The notes under the pieces were generated by a model, which saw only the letters and a list, made by a program, of their open reading frames with translations, did not search any database and was not told the DNA's origin. From Synechocystis salina LEGE 00031 (GTDB lineage: Bacteria > Cyanobacteriota > Cyanobacteriia > Cyanobacteriales > Microcystaceae), in contig NZ_JADEVV010000003.1 in NCBI RefSeq assembly GCF_015207985.1, positions 1 to 64,000 on the forward strand: a stretch of DNA of 64,000 nt, read 5' to 3'. Position numbers and translations under genes: made by a program. Positions 37,087 through 45,413 of the stretch are shown piece by piece. Numbering within the stretch: position 1 is the first letter of the stretch; each line of letters begins with the position of its first letter.

Positions 37087-38334
37087 ATGACTCATTTCGG
37101 ACTGATTTGTCCTCAATCGACAGGCCACCTTAATCCGATGGTTGCACTGGGCAAGGCCTTGTCCAAAAAAGGACATCAGGTAACTCTTTTTTGTGTTGAC
37201 GACTTTAAAGAGAAATTTCCCCGTTCAGCCATTCAGGTGCAAGTGATCGGAAAAGAAGAATTTCCTAAAGGTACATTACCTGCCTATTTGGAAAAATTAG
37301 CTCAACTCGAGGGCATTCAGGCGGGTATGTACACGCGAGATGGCTTGCTGGCCTTTGCCCAGGTCGTTTTGAGGGAAGTTCCCCCTTTTATCAAGTCCCA
37401 TGGTATCGAAGCATTGCTAGTGGAGCAACTTTGCCCGGAGGCTGGAAGTATTGCGGAATATCTACAAATTCCCTTTATTACTACCTGCGCTATTTCTCCA
37501 CTTAACTATGAGTTACAAGTCCCTCCTTGCTTCACAGATTGGCCTTTTCAGAAAGAAGGTTGGGCATTAGCGCGTAATCGTATGGGATATTTTGCGTATT
37601 ATCAGGCCCGTCGTCCAATTCACCAACTTATAGATAAATATCGGCAGGACTGGGACTTACCAGTCTTAAATCATCCTGATGAGGCTTTTTCTTCCATTGC
37701 TCAAATTTGCCAAGTTCCCCAGTCATTTGAGTTTCCCCGCCATCAATTACCTCCACAATTTATTTTTACAGGGCCTTTTTTAGATGAATCAAGCCGTCCC
37801 CATATTCCTTTTCCCTTTGAAAAGCTAGATGGCCGTCCGCTTATTTACGCCTCCCTGGGCACCACGTTTAATCTCGATCAAACCCTCTTTCAACGAATTG
37901 CAACGGCAGTCAGAGACCTCAATGTACAGACAGTGATTAGCCTCGGTGGGGGGTTAAAGTCTGAAGAACTAGATAATATGCCCGATAATGTCATTGTGGT
38001 AGATTATGCGCCTCAATTGGAGCTACTCCAAAAAGCTTCACTGACCATCACCCATGCTGGTATTAATACGACTTTGGAGTCCTTGAAAAACGGTGTTCCT
38101 TTAGTTGCCCTGCCGGTGGCAGGAGATCAACCGAGTGTAGCGGCTCGCATTGCCTGGACAAAATCCGGTGAAGTTCTGCCGATCGCCCGCCGTTCTTCTC
38201 AGAATCTAAGGGCCGTTATTGAGAAGATTTTGGATAATCCAATTTATCGCCAAAACGCTCAACGTATCCAGACTGACATTGAGCAAGCGGGCGGCTTACA
38301 GAAAGCAGTGGAAGTTATTGAGAGTTGTGTCTAA
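37087..38334 (+). CDS. GT1/MGT family glycosyltransferase (UDP/TDP-sugar:aglycone)
   Basis: A 415-residue GT-B glycosyltransferase of the macrolide/UGT type. N-terminal acceptor domain: ICPQSTGHLNPMVALGKALSKKGH. C-terminal donor domain: PLIYASLGTTFN, ITHAGINTTLESL, and GVPLVALPVAGDQPSVAARI, the GT1 signature at about residues 325-365. Such enzymes glycosylate hydrophobic small molecules such as polyketides and carotenoids (CrtX). In this context the acceptor is most likely a phenolic hydroxyl of a dialkylresorcinol, but this is inference. The sugar cannot be told from the sequence. Confidence 0.85.
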   Translation: MTHFGLICPQSTGHLNPMVALGKALSKKGHQVTLFCVDDFKEKFPRSAIQVQVIGKEEFPKGTLPAYLEKLAQLEGIQAGMYTRDGLLAFAQVVLREVPPFIKSHGIEALLVEQLCPEAGSIAEYLQIPFITTCAISPLNYELQVPPCFTDWPFQKEGWALARNRMGYFAYYQARRPIHQLIDKYRQDWDLPVLNHPDEAFSSIAQICQVPQSFEFPRHQLPPQFIFTGPFLDESSRPHIPFPFEKLDGRPLIYASLGTTFNLDQTLFQRIATAVRDLNVQTVISLGGGLKSEELDNMPDNVIVVDYAPQLELLQKASLTITHAGINTTLESLKNGVPLVALPVAGDQPSVAARIAWTKSGEVLPIARRSSQNLRAVIEKILDNPIYRQNAQRIQTDIEQAGGLQKAVEVIESCV

Positions 38335-38507
38335 ATTATCTTCCCTGGCAAACTCCAAAAATTATGAAGATAGTTCGGAACAAAAAAACGAAATCAGGCA
38401 ACTTAAAATCACCCCTTGTACTATACACACCGGGATGATTGTGTTACCATAGACTAGCCACTTTTACAAAAGGGCGATCGCCGTAGCATTGCAGAGGATT
38501 TATCGCA

Positions 38508-39875
38508 ATGAAGTCAGTTTTCCCGAATAATTCCTCAAGCAGCAGGCTCATTGTATTCCTCGTTGTTGGTGTTGTATTCGCAGGGGTCGGGATTTTGGGG
38601 TGGTTTAGCTTTCCCCCCGGCAGAGTATCTGATTCTCAGTCCCAGTCTGGTGAAAATAAACAGAGTCAAAGCCCGACAGCAGAGGATCTCAATGGTCAGC
38701 AAGCCAATGTATTATCCCGAGTGGCAGCCATTGGTTACCTCGAACCTAAGGGTGAGGTTCGGAGACTTTCTGGTCCCCTTAGTCCCGATGGTAAGGGCAG
38801 TCGAGTTGAGCGACTTTTGGTCAAAGAAGGAGAGTTTATTAGCTCTGGACAGGTGGTGGCCCTTCTGGATAACTACGCCACAATGGAATCAAGGGTACGG
38901 ATTGCTCAGTCGCAACTGCAAACAGCCCAGGCCAAGTTAATGCAAGTACAAGCGGGAGCCAAGCAGGGGCAGATTTCGGCACAAAAAGCTCGATTATCTG
39001 GTGTTGTGTCCGAGCTAGAGGGGCAAATTAGCATCCAAAATGCAACCATTCAGCGGATTGCTGCAGAGTTAGCAGGCGAGAAAATTGCCCAAGAAAAATC
39101 CATAGAAAAATTGAAAATTGAGTACAACAATGCTAGTTCGGAATGCCAACGTTATCAATCCCTTTTTGAACAGGGAGGTACTTCTGCTTCCGAATATGAT
39201 CGGTTCTGTTTGGTGCCGAAACAACTAGATCGAGAACTAGCAGAGGCCCAAGCTAATCTGCAAAGAATTATTAGCAGTCGCCAAGAAGAACTTGCGGAGG
39301 CCAGAGCAAATCTCAGTCGGACGATGCAAACTCTTAACGATCAACAAAATCAGGCCCTAGGGACTCTAGATGAAATTTCTGAAGTTAGGGGAGTTGATCT
39401 GGCCGTCGCAGAAGCCCAGGTGCAGGAAGCAATGGCGCAACTCAAGCAAGCTCAGGCCGAATTTAATTTAACTAAAATTGTTTCCCCCACTGATGGACAA
39501 ATCCTCAAGATTTATACCTATCCAGGCGAGAGGATTAGTGACAAAGGCATTGTTGAGATTGGACAAACTCAAACAATGTACGTGAGGACGGAAGTCTATG
39601 AAACTGATATTATCAATGTCAGAAGGGGTCAGAAGGCCTACATTTCTAATCCGGCTTTTCCTGAGCCACTGGAAGGGGTGGTTGAATCCGTTGGCCATCA
39701 AATCGGTCGTCGCACAGTTCTTGATAATGATCCCGTTGCGGATATAGATGCCAGGGTAGTCGAAGTGGGTATCCGCCTGTCGGAGGAGAGTCAAAATAAA
39801 ATTGATCTTTCACGGCTAACCAATCTTAAGACTCAGGTGATTATTCAAACTAATTCTTCAAAGCTACAAGGCTAA
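38508..39875 (+). CDS. devB: HlyD/DevB-type membrane fusion protein
   Basis: A 455-residue periplasmic adaptor of a three-part exporter. One N-terminal anchor helix (residues ~14-36, LIVFLVVGVVFAGVGILGWF) is followed by a biotinyl-lipoyl half (LLVKEGEFISSGQVVALLDN), a long coiled coil (about 140-320, QLQTAQAKLMQVQAG and similar) and the second half (IVSPTDGQILKIYTYPGE). DevB-like proteins connect DevC/DevA to an outer-membrane TolC-like pore. DevBCA exports heterocyst glycolipids in filamentous cyanobacteria. A HIP1 octamer at 38474-38481 is the only one in the block. RBS AGAGGA precedes the ATG. Confidence 0.88.
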   Translation: MKSVFPNNSSSSRLIVFLVVGVVFAGVGILGWFSFPPGRVSDSQSQSGENKQSQSPTAEDLNGQQANVLSRVAAIGYLEPKGEVRRLSGPLSPDGKGSRVERLLVKEGEFISSGQVVALLDNYATMESRVRIAQSQLQTAQAKLMQVQAGAKQGQISAQKARLSGVVSELEGQISIQNATIQRIAAELAGEKIAQEKSIEKLKIEYNNASSECQRYQSLFEQGGTSASEYDRFCLVPKQLDRELAEAQANLQRIISSRQEELAEARANLSRTMQTLNDQQNQALGTLDEISEVRGVDLAVAEAQVQEAMAQLKQAQAEFNLTKIVSPTDGQILKIYTYPGERISDKGIVEIGQTQTMYVRTEVYETDIINVRRGQKAYISNPAFPEPLEGVVESVGHQIGRRTVLDNDPVADIDARVVEVGIRLSEESQNKIDLSRLTNLKTQVIIQTNSSKLQG

Positions 39876-39939
39876 GCAGAAAAAGTAGCTGGTCCGGAAA
39901 GACGTCCTTCGAGTAGCTATGTCGTTGATTGGATTGGAG

Positions 39940-39960
39940 CGGTTAACACCGTGTTTTTTT
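39940..39960 (+). terminator. Weak hairpin with T-run between devB and devC
   Basis: CGGT-TAAC-ACCG at 39940-39951 followed by TG and seven T residues. The stem is only 4 bp, so it is a weak terminator or a pause site; readthrough into devC is expected. Confidence 0.35.
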
Positions 39961-40030
39961 AGATTAAACTGGTGACTGCCTAGGTTGGAAATAAACATTT
40001 GGCACTAAAAAAAATTGTTAGTTTTTTTCT

Positions 40031-41200
40031 GTGAAGATACCTACTGCTTGGCTTCAACTCAAATTTTATCCACTACGCCTCGTCGTGGCGGTGGCGGGGG
40101 TCTGTTTTTCAATATTTTTGATTTTTATGCAATTGAGCTTTCAGGATGCTCTTTTCGATAGTGCCGTATCTTTATACGAGCCTCTGGATGCGGATATTTT
40201 TATTCTGAGTAGTCGTTCTTCAGCTTTAATTGCCATGGAAAACTTTCCGGAACGAAGGCTGAGTCAGTCCCTGGCCGTGGAAAATGTTGCGGAAGTAATC
40301 CCCCTCTATTTAGGCTTTGCCCAGTGGCGCAATCCGGTGCGAAAAAACTACTGGCGAAGCATTTATATTATTGGCATCGATCCCAGCCAGTCTGTATTTA
40401 ATTTGAAATCAGTTGAAGAAAACCGCTTTAGACTGCAACTACCAGATACGGTTCTTTTCAATGAGCATTCGCGGGCCGAGTATGGGCCCATCCCAGAGCT
40501 TTTTCGACAAAGGGGAGAATTAAAGACTGAAATTGGCGATCGGGGTTCTAGTAATCGTGAAGTGACTGTTGTAGGTTTGTTTCCTTTAGGCATATCCTTT
40601 GGTGCCGATGGCACTATTCTTACTAGTGATCTAAACTTCCAGCGGATATTGCCAGGACGTAAAAAAGGATTTATTAATTTGGGGGGCATTAAACTTCAAG
40701 ACGAAAGTAAACTGGATATCACTCTGGAAGCACTTAGGGATTATTTGCCGAATGATGTAAAAGTTTTTTCCAAAGCAGAGATTTTTGCCTTTGAAAAAAA
40801 CTACTGGGCCACGGGCAGTCCCATCGGTTTTGTGTTTGCGTTAGGAGTTGGAATCGGGCTGTCTGTCGGCGTGGTGATTACCTATCAAGTGCTCTACAGC
40901 AGCATCTCCCAGCATCTGTCGGAATATGCGACACTCCGGGCCGTTGGTTATCGACAGCGCTATCTACTCGGAGTTGTTTTTCAAGAGGCTGTTTTTTTAG
41001 CCCTGTTTGCCTACGTTCCAGGTATTATCTTTACGAGTTTTGCCACCAAATTGGCCAGGGATGCCACCAATCTTCCTGTCTATATCGATGTAAACAAAGC
41101 AATAATTGTATTGTTACTATCATGCCTTATGTGTTTTGTATCGGGTGGAATTGCCGTTCGTAAACTTCAGGATGCTGATCCGGCGGATGTGTTTTATTAG
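40031..41200 (+). CDS. devC: DevC-type ABC exporter permease
   Basis: A 389-residue permease of the MacB/FtsX-like type with one N-terminal helix (~15-35), a large periplasmic domain (~40-255) and three helices near the C-terminus (~265-290, ~320-345, ~365-380). PEFPERRLSQSLAVENVAEVIPLY-like periplasmic sequence and the terminal YATLRAVGYRQRYLLGVVFQEA motif are DevC features. Translation starts at a GTG (40031) and no strong ribosome-binding site is visible. With devB before it and devA after it, the exporter is complete apart from the outer-membrane channel, which must be encoded elsewhere. Confidence 0.88.
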   Translation: MKIPTAWLQLKFYPLRLVVAVAGVCFSIFLIFMQLSFQDALFDSAVSLYEPLDADIFILSSRSSALIAMENFPERRLSQSLAVENVAEVIPLYLGFAQWRNPVRKNYWRSIYIIGIDPSQSVFNLKSVEENRFRLQLPDTVLFNEHSRAEYGPIPELFRQRGELKTEIGDRGSSNREVTVVGLFPLGISFGADGTILTSDLNFQRILPGRKKGFINLGGIKLQDESKLDITLEALRDYLPNDVKVFSKAEIFAFEKNYWATGSPIGFVFALGVGIGLSVGVVITYQVLYSSISQHLSEYATLRAVGYRQRYLLGVVFQEAVFLALFAYVPGIIFTSFATKLARDATNLPVYIDVNKAIIVLLLSCLMCFVSGGIAVRKLQDADPADVFY

Positions 41201-41254
41201 AATTGAAGCAGTTAATATATCTTTAACTCTAGGATCAATTTCACTTACCTTTGC

Positions 41255-41932
41255 ATGAATGACGCTGTTTTTGTTAGTAATCTCAATCACTATTACGGCC
41301 ATAGACAACTCCGTCAGCAGGTTCTATTTGATATTAATCTGGTTATTCATGAAGGGGAAATTGTTCTACTAACGGGGGAATCAGGTTCGGGTAAAACGAC
41401 CCTACTCTCGTTGATCGGCGCACTGCGGAGCATTACTGAGGGAAATGTCCTGGTGCTCAACCGTCAATTATATCGGGCCAATGAGGCCCGATTGGTGGAT
41501 GTTCGCCGGAGAGTTGGTTATATTTTCCAGTCCCATAATCTTCTCCAATTTATGACGGCTCTGCAAAACGTCAGAATGTCGGCGGAGCTATTGGAAGAAC
41601 CTCACCTTGGCCCAGCAATAGAGCGGGCCCATCGCATCCTGGATGCTGTCGGTTTAAAATCACGAAAAGACTATTATCCCCACGAACTATCGGGGGGGCA
41701 AAAACAACGGGTGGCCATTGCCCGTGCCTTGGTGAATAGTCCGAAGCTAATTTTGGCGGATGAGCCCACTGCATCCTTGGATAGCAAAACCGGTCGGGAA
41801 ATTATTAATCTCATCCAGCTACTGGCCCATGAACAAGGAAGTGCGGTTCTCCTAGTCACCCACGACAACCGTATTTTTGACATTGCCCACCGCATCCTTA
41901 GCATGGAAGATGGCCGTCTGTACGAAACTTAG
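41255..41932 (+). CDS. devA: DevA-type ABC transporter ATPase
   Basis: A 225-residue ATPase of the MacB/LolD-like family that drives the exporter. Walker A is GESGSGKTT near residue 46, the Q-loop is IFQSHN, the signature is LSGGQKQRVAIARAL near residue 148, Walker B is LILADEPTASLD and the H-loop is VTHD. It follows devC by 54 bases. Function is export of a lipidic or hydrophobic molecule, by analogy with DevBCA. Confidence 0.93.
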   Translation: MNDAVFVSNLNHYYGHRQLRQQVLFDINLVIHEGEIVLLTGESGSGKTTLLSLIGALRSITEGNVLVLNRQLYRANEARLVDVRRRVGYIFQSHNLLQFMTALQNVRMSAELLEEPHLGPAIERAHRILDAVGLKSRKDYYPHELSGGQKQRVAIARALVNSPKLILADEPTASLDSKTGREIINLIQLLAHEQGSAVLLVTHDNRIFDIAHRILSMEDGRLYET

Positions 41933-42013
41933 AGCAGTGTTATAGTGAGAGGAACATAGGACTTGCCGCAAAAAAAGGTCCATGCCGTATATTTTCTATT
42001 TACACTGAAAGCC

Positions 42014-43219
42014 ATGGTTTCTGTAACGCCATCTTCTGTCGAAAGTTTGGATTTTAGCCATCTGCGGGGTAAAGAGCGCAAGATCACTCAGATCATCGAA
42101 AAAACCTATCATAACAACACGGAATCTGACTACACCGAAAAAATTGAACAGTTGGAAAAAGCTTTCAACTACTCGGTTGAAAAAGACTATTATTGGGGCT
42201 CTCCAGAATTGTCATTTTTGTATGGAACCCCCCTCTATGAAAAGGCTTCAGAGTCCCAGAAAAAGGTTCTGAATCACCTTTACTGGATTGGACAGTACAA
42301 TCTCGTTGCGGCCAGTGAAACAAGCACGATTTTGTTTAATCAGGTTACCGCAAATGTTTTCTTCTCCCTGGGAGGATTTGACTCCCTATGCCACGAGCTT
42401 GATCTAGAAACTAATCAGGAACGGTATCATATTCATGCTTTCCAAAATATTGATCGCGTTGTCCAAGAAGGTATTTTTGGGGATGCGGATGTTAACGGGG
42501 ATCAGTACCGCAAACAAACTCTAGATGTTCTGCGGGATGGAGTTGCTCGATACATGGGATCGGATTTAACGCTGAAATTTCTCAGCTTCAATTGGGGAAG
42601 CACTCCATTTCTGGCTTCTCAGTATTACTGTGCTCGATACATTGCCAATATTTCCCTCAAAAACAAAGAGCAAGTTTACTCGTTGCACTGTCGCAAGCTG
42701 GAAAACTCTGGCGCCCACGTACCATCGCCGACGGCTATTTCCCGCTATCATCTTTTGGATGAATCATTTCATACTACTATTTCCCAGCTGCTTGGCAAGG
42801 AACTTTATAAAGAGTTTGCGAAGCCATCTGCCTACGAAAAGTTTTTGATGAATACGGTCATCTATAACTATCAAAAACATGGAGCTGGTAGCTTATCAGG
42901 TTTGGCACCCGGGGCCCCGCTCAAGGATGAGTTATTTATGCCTGTTCTGTATAGTGTCCTTCGATCTTCGGTGTTTGGCATGTCCGCCGCAGAGGCTTTA
43001 GTTTGGATCGAAAAATGCTCTTGTACGGAACACCAAGGGTTTCATGTGTCCTTGCAGTATGTCACTCGGCTATTGAATGACTTGCGGCGTTTCTTTTCGA
43101 GTATTGATTATTTCTGGCCGGTAAATAAGGAGTGGAGCATCATGGCAGAAGCCCATTCTATTCCAAAAACCTTAAAGGCTAATCGCCGGGCCTTTAACAA
43201 ATTCGCTAGAACCGTGTAA
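42014..43219 (+). CDS. brtJ: AurF/CylC/BrtJ-like dimetal-carboxylate enzyme, candidate halogenase
   Basis: A 401-residue protein (418 if TTG 41963 is used, which has an AGAGG upstream; the ATG has no clear RBS). In 418-residue numbering, the ferritin-like dimetal ligands of the AurF type can be placed as Glu119, Glu153-x2-His156 (ERYH), and His263-x3-Glu267-x2-His270 (HLLDESFH). Spacing E119 to E153 is 34, against 35 in AurF. A fourth carboxylate expected before His263 is not in a clear helix (see findings). CylC and BrtJ chlorinate unactivated positions of fatty acyl groups before the DarB-type step. AurF-like N-oxygenase activity is the alternative. Confidence 0.68.
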   Translation: MVSVTPSSVESLDFSHLRGKERKITQIIEKTYHNNTESDYTEKIEQLEKAFNYSVEKDYYWGSPELSFLYGTPLYEKASESQKKVLNHLYWIGQYNLVAASETSTILFNQVTANVFFSLGGFDSLCHELDLETNQERYHIHAFQNIDRVVQEGIFGDADVNGDQYRKQTLDVLRDGVARYMGSDLTLKFLSFNWGSTPFLASQYYCARYIANISLKNKEQVYSLHCRKLENSGAHVPSPTAISRYHLLDESFHTTISQLLGKELYKEFAKPSAYEKFLMNTVIYNYQKHGAGSLSGLAPGAPLKDELFMPVLYSVLRSSVFGMSAAEALVWIEKCSCTEHQGFHVSLQYVTRLLNDLRRFFSSIDYFWPVNKEWSIMAEAHSIPKTLKANRRAFNKFARTV

Positions 43220-43252
43220 TTAAATTAACTATCCTGATCGTCCATAACTATC

Positions 43253-43290
43253 AAAAACCTCTCCCAATTTACAGGAGAGGTTTTTTAATC
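43253..43290. terminator. Strong bidirectional terminator
   Basis: A perfect 12-bp stem AAAAACCTCTCC (43253-43264) with GGAGAGGTTTTT (43274-43285) and a 9-base loop. A T-run follows on the plus strand and an A-run precedes it, so it works on both strands. It closes the accessory cluster and the convergent CCB gene. Confidence 0.9.
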
Positions 43291-43386
43291 TCTCTTCTCT
43301 GGGTCGAATTCCTCGCCACTTGCGGCGCTAAAATGAGGGAATTAGTAAATATATCCACAAAAGTCACTTTCAGCGAATAAAATATC

Positions 43387-44034
43387 TCATAAAACCCTCA
43401 CCGTGGTTAAACTATGGGCAATTTTATCGGCAATGCCTGTAACCCAATTTTCATCCTGTTTGGTGTAACTGCGGGGGATATTGGCTCCTAAAATCATCAC
43501 GCCCCGATCGCCGAGGGGCTGACAGATCAAACCTTGGGTATTGGCTGGTAAATAATCAAATTCCACCCGACCGGGGTAGAGGGGTAAGTTAACTAGATAA
43601 ACTGGCTTTTGGGTTTTCATTACCCTTTCCACAATGGGCCCTAGTTTCACTTCTGGTTGCCCACTCAAAATGCCCCGGCGCAACAACACCTGGCGATTGT
43701 AATAGACCACCATGGTTTGGGTCACCGTATTGGTCAGCAATAAATGGGAGGCCCAGGCTAATTCTGTTTTCAAGTCCTGGGGCAGACTGTCCAGTAAATC
43801 AAAACCCTCTTTGCCTTCGAGCACCACCGCTTCCGGTGACTTGGGCTGAATCCGTTGCCAAATTAGCCACACACACACCAGCATGCCCGCCAAGATCACC
43901 CCCACCACATCGGAACGGGCTTGGGATGGGGTCAACATCGGTGTGGAAAGGCGGTTAATCAGCAGCAATAAGCCCCCAACAATGCCTGCCCCCAGGGGTA
44001 GCAAACGAACAATACGATTGGGATCTGCACTCAT
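43387..44034 (-). CDS. CCB2/CCB4-like cofactor assembly of complex C subunit B
   Basis: A 215-residue membrane protein related to CCB2/CCB4, which help attach heme c' to cytochrome b6 of the cytochrome b6f complex. Two N-terminal hydrophobic helices (GAGIVGGLLLLINRL, VVGVILAGMLVCVWLIW) anchor a soluble domain beginning near residue 75. The VEFDYLPANTQGLICQPLG stretch is typical of the family. It lies 52 bases downstream of rpaB on the same strand and may be part of its transcript. Confidence 0.8.
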   Translation of the reverse strand: MSADPNRIVRLLPLGAGIVGGLLLLINRLSTPMLTPSQARSDVVGVILAGMLVCVWLIWQRIQPKSPEAVVLEGKEGFDLLDSLPQDLKTELAWASHLLLTNTVTQTMVVYYNRQVLLRRGILSGQPEVKLGPIVERVMKTQKPVYLVNLPLYPGRVEFDYLPANTQGLICQPLGDRGVMILGANIPRSYTKQDENWVTGIADKIAHSLTTVRVL

Positions 44035-44086
44035 GGTGACAATTAACTGGAGGTGGAGTCGAAATCCGCTGGGGGAGTGGGCAGGT

Positions 44087-44818
44087 TTATGGCTCTTCCC
44101 CTGGTTCCAAAATGCGCTGGAAGAGGTAACCGGTGCCCCGGGCAGTGAGAATCAACTCTGGGTTGCTGGGGTCTTCCTCTAGTTTGGCCCGAAGGCGGGA
44201 AATATGCACGTCCACCACCCTGGTATCCACATGGCGTTCGGGGGTGTAGCCCCACACTTCCTGGAGAATTTCGGAACGGGAAAAGGGCTCCCCGGAGCGA
44301 CTCACCAACAGTTCCAAGAGGCTAAATTCCATCCCTGTTAGGCGGATGCGCTCATCCCCTTTATACACTTGCCGCTTGTTGGTATCAATGCGAATGGTGG
44401 CAATTTGCAACACGCCCGAACTGGGAATGCCCGGCATACCGTTTTTGTCCACCCGCCTTAGCACGGACCTGATTCTAGCTTCCAATTCCTTGGGGGAAAA
44501 GGGCTTCACCACATAATCATCGGCCCCCAGTTCCAAACCGGTAATGCGATCGGCCACATCCCCCAGGGCGGTAAGCATGATAATGGGAATGTCCGATTCT
44601 TTACGTAGTTCTTGGCAAACGCCGTAGCCGTCCAGCTTGGGCATCATCACATCCAACACCACCAAATCGGGGTTGCTCTCATGGAAAGTGGCGATCGCCT
44701 CTTCGCCGTCGGCCGCCGTCACCACTTCATAGCCAATCATGGATAAACGGGTTTCCAGTATGCGTCGGATGCTGGCCTCGTCGTCGACCACCAATATTCT
44801 TTCTTTATTGGTTTCCAA
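44087..44818 (-). CDS. rpaB: OmpR-family response regulator RpaB
   Basis: A 243-residue response regulator (Ycf27) essential in cyanobacteria. It binds the HLR1 motif to repress high-light genes and activate photosystem and phycobilisome genes. The receiver domain has the phospho-acceptor Asp in VVLDVMMPKLDG and Lys in VVKPFSP. The winged-helix output domain ends with HVDTRVVDVHISRLRAKLE. The start is taken at TTG 44818 because GGAGGG lies about nine bases upstream. An earlier TTG at 44827 is too close to that site. The partner kinase is not in this window. Confidence 0.93.
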   Translation of the reverse strand: METNKERILVVDDEASIRRILETRLSMIGYEVVTAADGEEAIATFHESNPDLVVLDVMMPKLDGYGVCQELRKESDIPIIMLTALGDVADRITGLELGADDYVVKPFSPKELEARIRSVLRRVDKNGMPGIPSSGVLQIATIRIDTNKRQVYKGDERIRLTGMEFSLLELLVSRSGEPFSRSEILQEVWGYTPERHVDTRVVDVHISRLRAKLEEDPSNPELILTARGTGYLFQRILEPGEEP

Positions 44819-44945
44819 GATCCACAACCCTCCTTTGGTTAACTTGTATAACGATTAGTGAAGTTTCGTGGCACAAAGCCATTTCCCTAAGCATATAGCC
44901 AAATTGAGGGTTTAGTATCGTCCGTATCAGTGGGAATGGGGTCGA

Positions 44946-45341
44946 TCAGGCAATTTTGGTAATCAAGTTCTCTACCCGTTCCTTAATTTGTCCCCGCACT
45001 GTGCGGAAAACCTCTAGGGACTGACCATCCGGGTCTTCCAGTTGCCAATCCTCAAAAATTTCCTGAGTAACCCACTCCGGCGGTAGATTTACCCCACAGC
45101 CACAGAGGGAAATAACTGCATCGTAATCGTCGGCGTTAAAGTTTTCGATGGGATCAGAAGTTTGGTCACTGATATCTATGCCCACCTCTGTCATCATTTC
45201 AATGGCAGTGGGATGGACCCGGGAGGATTCTAGACCGCAACTGGTAACGGCTATTTTGCCCGCCCCTAGGGTTTTGGCAAAGCCTTCTGCCATCTGGGAG
45301 CGGCAGGAATTACGCTTGCAAACGAACATGACTTTTTTCAT
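44946..45341 (-). CDS. arsC: Arsenate reductase ArsC (glutaredoxin-dependent, Synechocystis type)
   Basis: A 131-residue LMW-phosphatase-fold arsenate reductase that converts arsenate to arsenite for extrusion by Acr3. Cys8 in the phosphate-binding loop CKRNSCRSQMAEG, and the CGC pair (SLCGCGVNL) supply the three redox cysteines. The GSH/glutaredoxin-linked Synechocystis ArsC has this pattern. It is the third gene of the acr3-arsH-arsC unit. Confidence 0.92.
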   Translation of the reverse strand: MKKVMFVCKRNSCRSQMAEGFAKTLGAGKIAVTSCGLESSRVHPTAIEMMTEVGIDISDQTSDPIENFNADDYDAVISLCGCGVNLPPEWVTQEIFEDWQLEDPDGQSLEVFRTVRGQIKERVENLITKIA

Positions 45342-45413
45342 GGTTTTAGCTTGGATATTGGTGAAATTATCAGTCGGTAATTTTTTGTGTTTCGGGCCAA
45401 ACCGACTCCAAAA

